64,000 bases of DNA from Parelaphostrongylus tenuis (taxonomy: Eukaryota; Nematoda; Chromadorea; Rhabditida; Metastrongylidae), in contig JAHQIW010005530.1 of the NCBI GenBank assembly GCA_019055375.1, positions 1-64,000 on the forward strand. The letters run 5' to 3'. This document shows positions 55,001-64,000 of this stretch, one piece after another (within the stretch, counting starts at the first letter, position 1; every line of letters starts with the position of its first letter). Position numbers and translations under genes: made by a program. The notes beneath the pieces were generated by a model that was not told the DNA's origin, did no database searches, and saw only the letters and a list, made by a program, of their open reading frames with translations.

Positions 55001-58000
55001 CTTGTAATCACTTGTGATACGAGTCAGTAAATAAGACAGTTGTTTTGATGAGGGAGATACGTTACATGTCTACGTGATCCGTTCCCGGTGGTCCCCATTA
55101 GGACTACTCAGTAAAAAACTTATATAAGCGGCGAGTATGTTGAAAGTTGATTTTGTGCTTGAAGCGATTTCCAAGAGAGTAATGGAAGTTTCTAGCTAAC
55201 TGGATTGCGGACAACCTGATCTTTCCGGTACCTAAAGAAGACGAAACTGTCAAAGTTTAATCGTTCGAATAAATTGTGCTATAATACCTCATGATGAGCT
55301 TAAGAAGAAGGTAGGGAATATAATTTTCTTGCAAAGGCTTTTTTACAGCGTTGTCGCAAAAACTTTAGGTGTTCTCATAAGTTTTGGCATGAGAGAAATA
55401 AACAGCAAATACATCAAGCAGAAGCATCTAGCTGGACTGTTATCAGTCATTCAATATCCCAAATCTTAACAATTTTGACTCTGAAATCGATTTGCGTAAG
55501 GATCACAATAAGCACTGTCAAAGCGAGAAGAAAACCACGTTTTACACTTAACAGAAAACCTCTTTGCTTGAACTTTATAACAAGCTTATTTGGCAAAGTG
55601 AAGCAAAAAAGAGGTTCGTACCCATAAGGCGATAGAATACAAGACCCAAAGTTTTCTCCAAAACGGAGGAAAATTTCAAAATGTATAAGAAAATTGTGCG
55701 CCAGTTGAATAGAGCGGCCTTTTGAGACGGTAGTTGGAATCGTTGTAAGCAGCATCATTCAGAAGGCGCACGAATTTCGTTACTGAGAAATTTTTCCTTT
55801 TTTCTGGAAAACTTTTTATGGGTACAAACCTTTTTCTTGCTTCACTCTGCCAGAAAGGCCCGTTATGAAGTTCATGCGACGAACCATTTACGTCGAATAT
55901 TAAACGTGGTTTCTCTTCACTATAAGACTGCCCTTTAGAAACGTTCACGGAGGTCAGTTTTAGAGCCATAGATGATAAGTTCTGAGAAATGAAATTATTA
56001 ACAATTCGGTTAGAAAACCACTGTTTAAAAGAACAGTTTTTGTGTTTATTGCTCTAGTGCCGAAACTTGTGGGAAGACCTAGTAATAAATTTGAGTTTCA
56101 CACACACGGACAGAGCTCTTCCCTTAGGTCTAGTAACCGTTCAAAAGCGTATATTTCGCCGATCCCATCACTGTGGTTGTTTTTTGAAAAGACCGTTATA
56201 CTGCACTGTAGCGGGAAGAATAGAACTGATCCTCGAACATTCTGCGCATTGTTATCAGCTAGGGTTTGAGGATCGATGGGAAAGAGCAGGCGCGATTCAC
56301 ACGTGGTGCAATTTCTATTACTGAATTTAGGATTCTTCTCCGTTTTGGAAAAAATTCCAGATAAACAAATGCAAGATTTCCTCCACAGTCATATGCTTTT
56401 CGTGCATCCTTAGGCTAATTGGCGGGTTTTATTATATTTGGCAAAATAAGGCAAGTCTGCTCAATAACGCGTGAGGCGTGTAAAACACAATTTTTTGCCT
56501 CTACTACAACACTGTATAATAGACCTTTTTGGGAATCAAGTATACTTTTAAAGTCTCCGAGATGTGCGCGATCTAATGGTTGGTGATATTCTAGAGGAAA
56601 AGCTTTGTCTAGCATACATATGCTATAATGCGCTATGCGTTTGAAACACGATGTTTTTTCAAGTGCCACAGCGCATTTCCGTTTCTTTCCAGAAAACAAG
56701 CATATTTTTGAATTTTCCAAGATTCAAACCTTCAAATGATTAGTGTAGGTCTAGGAAAAAATTATAGAAAAGTATCAAAAGACTTTTTTGAATGTTGACC
56801 CTCTTTGAATTGATGAAAACTGAGGCTACTTTAGTATAAAACATGAAATCTTTATTATTGTCGTTCAGTGAAGGGAATCGAAACATAGATCGAATTCTAG
56901 TTCATTTTCGGGAGGTGCTCATACTATCGGTGTTCATTTCTCACGCATAATTTCTATACATACTCATTCAAACCGATCTTCTAGATTCATAGATCTTTGA
57001 TGAATTAAGGGTGTGGTTTACTTGCCGTGTAACTCAGGGGATCAAGCTGACCGGGGAGACCAATAAAGAATCTAGTCCATTTAGTTGCACAGGTTGAACA
57101 TTACCTTGTATAATGAATTTCTGCCATCATTAAGTGACGTAAAAGGATAAAAAGGATAAAGCTCTCGGCGTTGATCAATCCCTGAGCAATGTGCCATGCA
57201 TTTGACTTCAATTTTTAACTTCGTATGAGGTGATTGAATGCATATTTGGCCTTTACAATGACTCGCGGTGGTCTCCCGCTGAACCGAGTCAGTGCTGCTT
57301 ATCCTCCCAGACAAGTCTGAGACCTGTCTGGTACCAATTTACCAACCCCGGAGGGATGGATGGCTTGGTTAGTCATGAGCGCGCGATCGAACCAGTGACT
57401 TCGTGTGCAACGCAGGGCACCTCTAACCACTGCGCCACATGCGCTCATTATTAAGTGACGTAAGCGTTCTAAAATGTCTTTTGAAATAAAAAACACCAGA
57501 AACTTATACATCACACAATCTGAGAACACCCTTATCAGTTCTGCCTGTATTGTTTTCAACTTGCTCGCCATAAATCTAATCATTCGTCTTCATCATTGGA
57601 ATCACCCATATATTTGAGACGCAATTATCTTGCTAGGTTTGACTATCTGAAATGTAGCTATGACACCATCACATCTTAACTGATTAGTTGATTTTTTTTT
57701 TGTGCAAGCTATGGCTTCGAAATCAGTGACCCATAACTGAATTGCAGCCAGTCATTTTGAACGTCTACGAGAACTTGCGGATTTGTGCAATGGAAGTGAT
57801 GTGTGAACAAACAGAAAGATGGTTGAGAAGATCAGGAAGTCGAAGGTCCATTGAATTACATAGTTTTTACAGTAAACTAAAGAAGCAAAAGATAAGCCGT
57901 TGACCACTTCGATTTTGAAAGTAATCATTTCAGGACGCGTTCACCTAAATTGATCATATTTGCGCAACCAAACAGTTCCGACATTGGCTGCTGCATGCTT

Positions 58001-58749
58001 ATGGATCCGAATTTCGTCAGTTTTTATACTATCTTTTTTCACTCCGTTTGATGGTAGTCTGTAGCATTTGCAGATACATTCAGATCAATTGGTTAGGTTT
58101 AGAAGGAAAGGTGTTTAGTATTCTATTTCAATCGGTGTGATACCTTAAAAATAAAAGATTCAAGGAAACTGTATAAGTACTAACGATCTAAGGACTCTAG
58201 AATGTTTAGATCAAGATTAACTTCAACCGTAGCCTAGTTGACACCACCACAGGCCTATCAGGATTCATTTTCTCTATGTTTGATAAACTGATACCAGATT
58301 CGTACGAGAGAGTTCCTTTCGATCTCAAAAGCCCAGTGAATGCCTTAGGAAAGAATTTGAAAGGCTTCCGTAGAACCAGCTCGTGGTTATAAAAGGCTAT
58401 CTAACTTGACCAGCACTCAATCACGTTGAATTTCTCAAGCGACAGAGGAGTCTGTAAGCGAACCTGGGAAAATTTATGAAAGGAATATGCCGAATAAAAT
58501 GGAAGACGTTTCGGGATCCGGAGTATGCGACATCAGCTCATAAAAAAGGGGGCTGTGGCCGTTTGGTAGTACTGCTCGACGTGATTCGACGCGGAACCGA
58601 TCCCACATCCTCCCAACACTCTCCGCTGCTCAAAAGCCAACGCTCCAGCCTTGCTATTCCTATTCTCGAGAATATAAGGAGACGTGCTCGAGCAGTATTC
58701 TACTCCGTTCATGAAGAAGACAAGACGCTCCGGGATCCGTTAAAGAATG

Positions 58750-58814
<65 letters not shown>

Positions 58815-61800
58815 CGTTATCAAATACTTGAATTGCGGATGCAGATGGTCGACGTTAGCCACAAATACGTCCATCCATCGTTTGCATAGTCGCCCAAAAG
58901 GGTGCTTGCATTCTTTTGAAGTTCACTCCACTGTTCTTTTCGTTCATCTGCCATCTATTCATCGTATTATGTGCGGTGTGTGTTTCGCTATAGATGTATA
59001 TATTTCTGAATCCCAAGATGAAGTAGTCTTTGAAGATTGGAGCTACGCAAACCGGCTAGACGCTGTGAGTGCCACTTGACTTCTACAATACCTTGTTGAA
59101 GCGCCCTGTGAGTGGCACACAGACTTCTTGACGTGAATGTAGTACCAGCCCATCTCTGCTGCATAAGAGAGCAGCGGGGACCGCTGAATCGAAAAGGTGA
59201 GTACGGATTATGGAATCTACTAGGTGACTAGTGAGTTGTTTGAGAGCTTGAATGTGGTCCGTGGTGCTCTTCTTCTACTGTCTGATTACTCCCGTCGTGT
59301 TGTTCTCCATGTCCATTAAATGTCCAGGGCACACATATGAGGTGATTGCTGCTATCAGAGAACCATTCAGTTCAACTTGATCACCTTCGCATCATGGATT
59401 TTCCGTGAACTGGTTCTTCGTTGTGTTCATGCGTAGCCCTACTTTTTCCGCTTCCTCAAGCTCACTGAGCATCACCTCTGCAATAGTGGTACTTCTTGAG
59501 ATGACGATTTGGTCCTTAAATTAAAGGTCCGATAAAAATGCATCAATGCACACACGCTTTTCGTTTCAGTAAAGCAATTTCATTATTCATTGTAGCACAG
59601 CAGAGAACAGCTTTAACAATATAGTCTTGCTAAAAGTACATGCAGATTGTGGCTAGCAACTCTGAGGAGCAATATTATCGAACTACAATATTTGGTGGTT
59701 TTTCATGACTAGGAATTTTCTGTCCAAGAAAGACGAAGATTGTAGGACGGAAAAGTTTAGTATCAAACTTTCAAGTTCACAATTCCGTATCATGGCGTTA
59801 TGTAATAATGACAACATTTTCACTCATCAATGCGGATAGCGAAGCATAATAGTGCAAAGATCCCAACGGTGTTCCTTTTAGGTTAAATATTGTTTTCGCT
59901 GCTTCTAATAACTTTTTCGCCTTATACCGGTGTAGATCCTCGTGCGAAGACCTTTTGCAGCTGGCATTTCTTGTCAGACTACTTAAATATGTTGCAGAAG
60001 GCCCAAGCTTCAGTTTGCTTCGCCTTTCAATGGTGTGGGTAAGCTATCTGAACTTTTTGTTTGGAGAGCTGACGCTAGTTCGGCACAAGTTTCAGGTCCA
60101 TCAACGAGCAGCTCATAGCCTGCGGTCGAGTCTTTCTATCTGCCAGTTATACGAAACAAGATTTTATTATGAAAATTCTTGTCCTGCACGACCTTTATTT
60201 GAATAGCTCAGTGGTCCATTAACGCATTTGTATACTGTCAAGGTCAGCTTAAAAGATCAAACGAAGAAAAGGCGCCATGTCTAGCGTGATAGTAACGCAT
60301 TCGTCCTTCATGTTCATTTTTGGATTTTTTAGCATTTATCCGAAATGATTCAAGAGTTTTGTGCATTGAAGTTTTGATTCCCGCGACCGGCTGACGCAGG
60401 ATCATCAGTACATGTTAGTTTTGTGCATAATGCACATGATCCTGCATGGGATTAATTTAGAAATGGGTTGACTAGGCGCAGAACTTAGACTAAATTTTGG
60501 TAATGACCGCAGACTATCCGGAAACGTTGCGCCACCCAACGCAGTGACCCTTCGTGACTCTGGTGTGGCACTTGTTTTCGGACTTTCAATACAGTAGCGC
60601 AAACCAATGCTTCTACATTCTAATCTTATTTTTTAACTTTTGAAAGCATGAAATTTTTTTAAAAAATGTTTTTGATAAGGATTTCTGATAAGATAAGAAC
60701 TTCTGAAGCACTTTGGATAAATGTTGAAAATCCAAAAATGAACAGGAAAGAATGCGTCACTGTCGCGCTAGACATTGCGACCTTTTTTCTCTGATCTTTT
60801 GAGCCGACTCTGGTGGTAAAAAAAGACGTCAATAAACCATCGAGTTATTCAAATATTCAAATACAGCGTACGTTCAGTCTCTGAAGAAGGCGGTGCCGGC
60901 GAAACGTCGGCTAGCGAACTACTACTACTGTTGCCTCCGCAGCAACTATAATCAAACTACCACCATCAGCTAAACAGAGTAAATCATCAAGATGAACATT
61001 CTAGTATGTCAAACGAAAATTTCCATTGCCTTGTTGATGTAACAAATCATTGAGAGTCAGTCAAACCTGAACAGTGAAACTCCTTACCAAGGAAAATTGC
61101 ATTTTTATGGAAGACTACTCTAAAATCTTCCCATACGCTCGTCGTAAATTTCGTAACTTTTATTAATTTTCCTGTATAAGTCGAATTTCTTACAGGTAGA
61201 TATAGCAGACTTTCTTAAGTGCGATTTGCTCGTATTTGATTATGCCGGTTATGGTGTGAGTGAGGGAAATTCAACAGAAAAGGCAGTGTACGACACCGTT
61301 GAAACAGTGTACAAGTATGTGGCTTCTGTCATGAATTGGACTAAATGATGGAAACTTAGGGAATGACTGGTCAAAATAGGAATAGAATCGACGTGTTGTC
61401 AAATCGATCATTGACGGCGTGAAGGTGTTCTTGTGATCCTTGTAAATAACACAGATGAGAAGGAAATGTATGATAATGACTCCTCGTAGTACACGACAAC
61501 GACAGATGATAATCGATCTGAACCAAGATAATTTTGTTCTTTTTGTCTTTTGCTCCAGTACAGATCTTTCTGTGAAGACACCTGTACTCTTACTACTCTC
61601 TTTTTTCTCTTTGCTTCGAGAATTACATGGATCACCATAGCAATGTATTACTGACTTGGATACTCGGGTGCGTCCGTCTTCACGAATTGTGCGGGCCCCA
61701 ACACATCTTCCATTTGTTTCGTCTTTTCGCGGTTATCGTCCATGGCGGTGGTTTTATTCGAGCATGGCCACTGGAACGAGTTTCATACCCTGATCTGTAG

Positions 61801-63591
61801 AATATCGGCAAATACGAATACACATATGAATGCAGCTGATTGGTTCTTCTCACGAACACATCCGCTCAACTTGTAGGTGATCGTCCTCGAGGACGGGTGT
61901 ATTTTCGTGGCGTTCACACTACACTTTGCTTTGTCCATCTGCCGTCTGATCTTCTTGGTATATGACCGGCCCATCTGTGCTTTGCTATCGATGTGAATTC
62001 TCCTGAATTACGAAGATGAGATGAATTCCTGAGATCCGAGCTGCGCAAGCCGACTAGGTGTCGTGAGTGCCGACTGATTTTCAGAAGACATCGTTCAAGC
62101 GCTTTGTGAGTAGTTCGCAGTAGTATTAACGTGGTCGAAGTATCAGCCCACGTCTCCGCTTATAACATAGTGCTGAGAGGACTGTTGAATCAAAAAGAGT
62201 AGCGCGTAATTTGGGGCCCGTTATTTGTTCGCTGGCTTCTTTGAGAAGCCCGAATGCGGCCCACGCTGCTTTCCTTCTTCTGTCAAGTTCCTCCTTCATG
62301 TTGTTCTTCATATTCAGTGAACGACCAAGGCATGGTACACGTAAGAGGAGGTCACCGTAATCAAAGTTCTATTCAAAGTGATATTTTCATCATTGCACCA
62401 TTGGTTTTTCATGAACTGTCTCTTCATGCGACTTGTGCGTAGTTCGATCTTCTTCCCCGCTTCGTTAAGTTCCTTGAGCATCATCTCTGCTTCAATAGTG
62501 CTTTTCGCGAATAAGACAATTTTATCCGCAAAACGGAGGTTTGATAGGAATTTTCCATCGATGCGTATACTCTTCTTGTCCCAACCAAGTGACTTCATTA
62601 TCCCCTGCAGGGCGACGGTGAACAGCTTTGGCGAAATCGTATCGCCTTGCCCAACCCCATTTCGAATGGGTATAGTAAGAGGTGGATGAAAGAGCTGTAT
62701 TTTTGTGGTGCAGTTCCGATAGCAGTTTGATAAAGTACTTATGCAGGACAATCCCCCCTTGATGTTAGAAATAAGGGGCAGATGGTATTCCCGACAAACT
62801 TCCATGACCCTCGACACGATTTGGATGTGGGCCCATGCAACAGTATTCCTGTCGAAATCCTGCTTGCTCAATTAGTGGTGCCTCATCCAAAGTCCTTGAT
62901 ATGCGCAGAAGAATGATTTTCGTAAAAAGCTCGTGAATTATGCTCAACAAACAGATTGCACGTAGTTGCGAAGATCCATTCGGTCACCCTTTTTATGGAT
63001 GATGACTGTGCGCGACGTCCTTCACTGGCCTGGAATTTTTTCCTTTTGAAGGTAAGATGTCATATGTGACGCTAAGTAAATGTAAAGTATGGCCTCCTGC
63101 GCGCAGCATATCCGAAGAGATATCATTCCTGGATCCGTGCACTTTTTCTTGTTTTCTATGTATAAAGATGCAAATTCAAGCCAAGTTCCTATTTATTGGT
63201 TTTGTGATACTTTTAGATATGCCGTCACGGATTTGAAATATCAACCGAAAGATATTATACTGATAGGATTTAGCTTAGGAACGGCCGCCATGGTTCATAT
63301 TGCTTCTATAACACCAGACGTTAGTATTTTGCATCCTGCACCAATCTAATTAAAATTTTGCATTCAAATTTCATTAAAAATGTTATACATCAACAAAATC
63401 GTTATTTGCCATCTGTATGCGCAGATGAAATTTGCTCATTCCTTGTCTTCAACGAACTGTAATGACTTTTGCAGCCTATTTACACCGTGTTGCCTTCTCT
63501 ACTAATTTTTCCATAGTCTTTTCAGCTTGGTGCAATGGTTCTAATAGCTCCTTTTACATCACTTTGGCGTGTGATTCTTCGACGCCCACAC
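52060..63591 (+). CDS. ABHD17-like alpha/beta hydrolase, 3' end outside window
   Basis: Related to the ABHD17 (FAM108) serine hydrolases, which act as depalmitoylases in mammals; activity here is inferred. Exons seen: 52060-52207 (MYILCPPWPPWVINKIAFRAPP), 52396-52527, 57934-58015 (LIIFAQPNSSDIG), 61196-61314 (LLVFDYAGYGVSEG), 63217-63319 (IILIGFSLGTAAM, the nucleophile elbow with Ser), 63526-63591 (MVLIAPFTSLWRV). Phases from 57934 onward fit exactly. The segment between 52527 and 57934 that should carry the RGNxIA-type strand is not securely found; 52914-53000 is a candidate but out of phase. The start is unresolved. The catalytic Asp and His lie beyond the window. In place of the vertebrate Cys-rich palmitoylated N-terminus there is CPPWPPW with few cysteines. 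Confidence 0.85.
52636..53060. repeat. Inverted-repeat element in a hydrolase-gene intron
   Basis: Left arm (ACATATTTCAAGCCTTTCATGAGGTCTGTTATGG) and right arm (CCATCACAAACCTCGTGAAAGGCTTAAAATGTGC) are imperfect inverted copies about 330 nt apart. They are related to the hairpin at 35586-35677. The interior includes a candidate exon with a GTAAGT donor at 53001. Confidence 0.65.
53570..54165 (-). mobile_element. Penelope-like element 3' part, minus orientation
   Basis: The minus strand reads a GIY-YIG start (KACGEKYIG near 54140) and its C-terminal part (INDIFYEVEV near 54030), then a pseudo-LTR-like 3' region to 53570 closely matching the plus copy that ends near 55290 (TGCCTCGTAATCACT, GGTGAGTATGCTAGAAG, GATTGTGGACAACCTAATC). 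Confidence 0.75.
53629..53673 (-). ncRNA. Best-preserved hammerhead-ribozyme-like motif
   Basis: On the minus strand: CCAGGCT, CTGAAGA, stem II AAATGAAACTGTC, GAAA, CGTT, AGCTACATGG. Helix I can form from GGCT with AGCT plus CCA with TGG, stem II has short pairing across a GAAA-containing loop, and ACGT takes the place of helix III. This is the minimal Penelope-type hammerhead layout, at the expected place near the element's 3' end. Confidence 0.7.
54235..55290 (+). mobile_element. Penelope-like element 3' part, plus orientation
   Basis: Starts with a reverse transcriptase tail (EDNRLHFVTVQISLS near 54320), a linker, then a GIY-YIG domain at about 54690-54975 (TFYLITCKACGEIHIDKIGRS, IKEHLDDK, DFNIEITSLVHEHKASVR). 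A 3' pseudo-LTR-like region follows to 55290. A degraded hammerhead core lies at 55226-55262 (CCTAAAGAAGACGAAACTGTCAAAG). It is head-to-head with the minus copy at 53570-54165. Confidence 0.78.
55368..56079. mobile_element. Foldback element with mariner-type ends (copy 4)
   Basis: TA-flanked. Left end GGTGTTCTCATAAGTTTTGG matches the complement of the right end CCGAAACTTGTGGGAAGACC; the ends agree with the other foldback mariner copies, but the interior differs. Inner arms are also inverted (GAAGCAAAAAAGAGGTTCGT near 55602 against its imperfect complement near 55830). No transposase sequence seen. Confidence 0.75.
56090..57130. other. Hydrolase-gene intron, unassigned
   Basis: No exon or repeat family recognised. 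Confidence 0.4.
57142..57446 (-). repeat. tRNA-derived SINE, family A (minus, near full length)
   Basis: Starts GGATAAAGCTCTCGGCGTTGATCAATCCC, ends with the complement of the head (CACTGCGCCACATGCGCTC); all family blocks are present in reverse. In a hydrolase-gene intron. Confidence 0.9.
58548..58812 (+). repeat. SINE family B with attached (TA)n microsatellite
   Basis: Head GGGGCTGTGGCCGTTTGGTAGTACTGCTCG, body with TCTCGAGAATATAAGGAGACGTGCTCGAG and TATTCTACTCCGTTCATGA to about 58735. Then comes a pure TA array at about 58751-58812. The repeat keeps a frame open by chance; no protein is implied. Confidence 0.85.
58830..59530 (-). mobile_element. RTE-type retrotransposon fragment (minus)
   Basis: Parallel to 61990-62520: GAAGATTGGAGCTACGCAAACCGGCTAGACG, GTGAGTGCCACTTGA, CAGCCCATCTCTGCT and the region around AGCATCACCTCTGCAATAGTGGTACTTCTTGAGA (reverse transcriptase C-terminal side). 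Diverged, no intact frame; a second RTE insertion in the same gene. Confidence 0.75.
59531..60870. other. Hydrolase-gene intron, mostly unassigned
   Basis: Contains an inverted repeat: TTCGTTTGATC/GATCAAACGAAG-like segments and CATGATCCTG/CAGGATCATC near 60400-60445, and GTCTAGCGTGATAG near 60275 against CGCGCTAGACATTGCGAC near 60765. No exon recognised. Confidence 0.4.
60876..60914 (+). ncRNA. Hammerhead-ribozyme-like core
   Basis: CTGAAGA at 60881-60887, stem II AGGCGGTGCCGGC (60888-60900), GAAA at 60901-60904, CGTC at 60905-60908, then GGCT. GC-rich stem II register is ambiguous. Not attached to any PLE coding sequence. Confidence 0.55.
61650..63060 (-). mobile_element. RTE-type retrotransposon with broken reverse transcriptase
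   Basis: Minus-strand reverse transcriptase pieces, 5' to 3': LLRISRTLDEAPLIEQAGFRQ (62950-62880), VMEVCREYHLPLI, then IRNGVGQGDTISPKLFTVAL (motif B), LRFADKIVLFA (motif C), LNEAGKKI. A C-terminal segment KEELDRRRKAAWAAFGLL..LFDSTVLSALCY follows at 62311-62130. Frameshifts separate the parts, and the second catalytic Asp of FADD is Lys, so the copy is dead. In the intron between the GYG and nucleophile exons of the hydrolase gene. Confidence 0.88.
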
Positions 63592-64000
63592 GTTGGCTCG
63601 TCATCTTGTATGGATATGTTTCCAAGGTGAATGCACGAATAATATATCTCATGATAGTAACCTGTAGTATTAGTATTTATTGGATTTATTCAAACTAGAT
63701 GAGAACAAACACTACAAAACACGTAGGGTTCGGAGTTGATAATCGCGTAGAGATGCAGTATGTATCCTTCTTTATTGAGCATTCTAGAAATAGCTAATTG
63801 TCTCAAAAGCATTCTACTTTTCAGCTCGGATAAATCCTTGAAAGAACAGAGCAATCTCGACTCTTTTTTTTCACATTCATTTTAACTATATTAGAGAGTT
63901 CATTTCGAGAACACATTTTCAGCACTGTACGATTTTCATACAAAAATATGAAGTGGTTTCTAGTATGCACCCCGAAAGGCCTTGATAGAGTTTGTAATCT
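63592..64000 (+). other. Right edge, inside the hydrolase gene
   Basis: The GT donor after 63591 opens an intron; no further hydrolase exon is recognised before the window ends. Confidence 0.4.

Noticed and set aside
58476..58889. 137-codon plus-strand frame
   Set aside because: Made of a SINE B copy plus the (TA)n tract (Tyr-Ile repeats), with no gene context.
1..64000. CRISPR arrays, prokaryotic operons or phage sequence
   Set aside because: No regularly spaced direct repeats or prokaryotic gene organisation; introns and nematode proteins throughout.

Overview
This window looks like nuclear DNA from a nematode, most likely a strongylid (hookworm-type) worm; the genus is inference. The reasons are short-exon genes with nematode-style acceptors (TTTCAG), candidate trans-splice acceptors placed directly before start codons, nematode-type protein sequences, and very dense repeats (tRNA-derived SINEs, RTE and Penelope-like retroelements, mariner and foldback elements). 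All genes I can support lie on the + strand; nothing prokaryotic is present.

Layout. 975-5997: COP9 signalosome subunit 2 (csn-2), 11 exons. 6483-8870: a MEAF6/Eaf6 homologue starting at a trans-splice-like acceptor 140 nt after the csn-2 poly(A) signal. 9600-31048: the class III phosphatidylinositol 3-kinase vps-34, spread over 21 kb by repeat-filled introns, with possible extra 3' exons to 31671. The three genes look like one operon. 31.7-34.9 kb: mostly repeat and unassigned sequence. 35015-41370: a tandem-PDZ protein. 41.5-50 kb: intergenic, with a foldback mariner element, a decayed Penelope-like element (PLE), SINEs and a hammerhead-like motif. 50034-50516: a phase-consistent chain of exons I cannot name. 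52060-63591: an ABHD17-like alpha/beta hydrolase that runs off the right edge, its introns filled with two head-to-head PLE copies, SINEs and RTE fragments.

Two themes stand out. First, csn-2 and vps-34 carry single-base indels, mostly in homopolymers, whose correction restores exact exon phases and, in csn-2, a family-length protein (about 442 aa). This points to uncorrected long-read assembly errors rather than pseudogenes. Second, inverted-repeat architecture recurs: tRNA-like sequences as head-to-head palindromes, mariner N-termini trapped in foldback elements, and hammerhead-ribozyme-like cores at outward-facing PLE ends and in both arms of a 333-bp foldback element (50708-51040).

Functionally, the three operon candidates are housekeeping regulators (cullin deneddylation, histone acetyltransferase scaffolding, endosome/autophagy PI3P synthesis). 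The downstream PDZ and hydrolase genes show no evident link to them.
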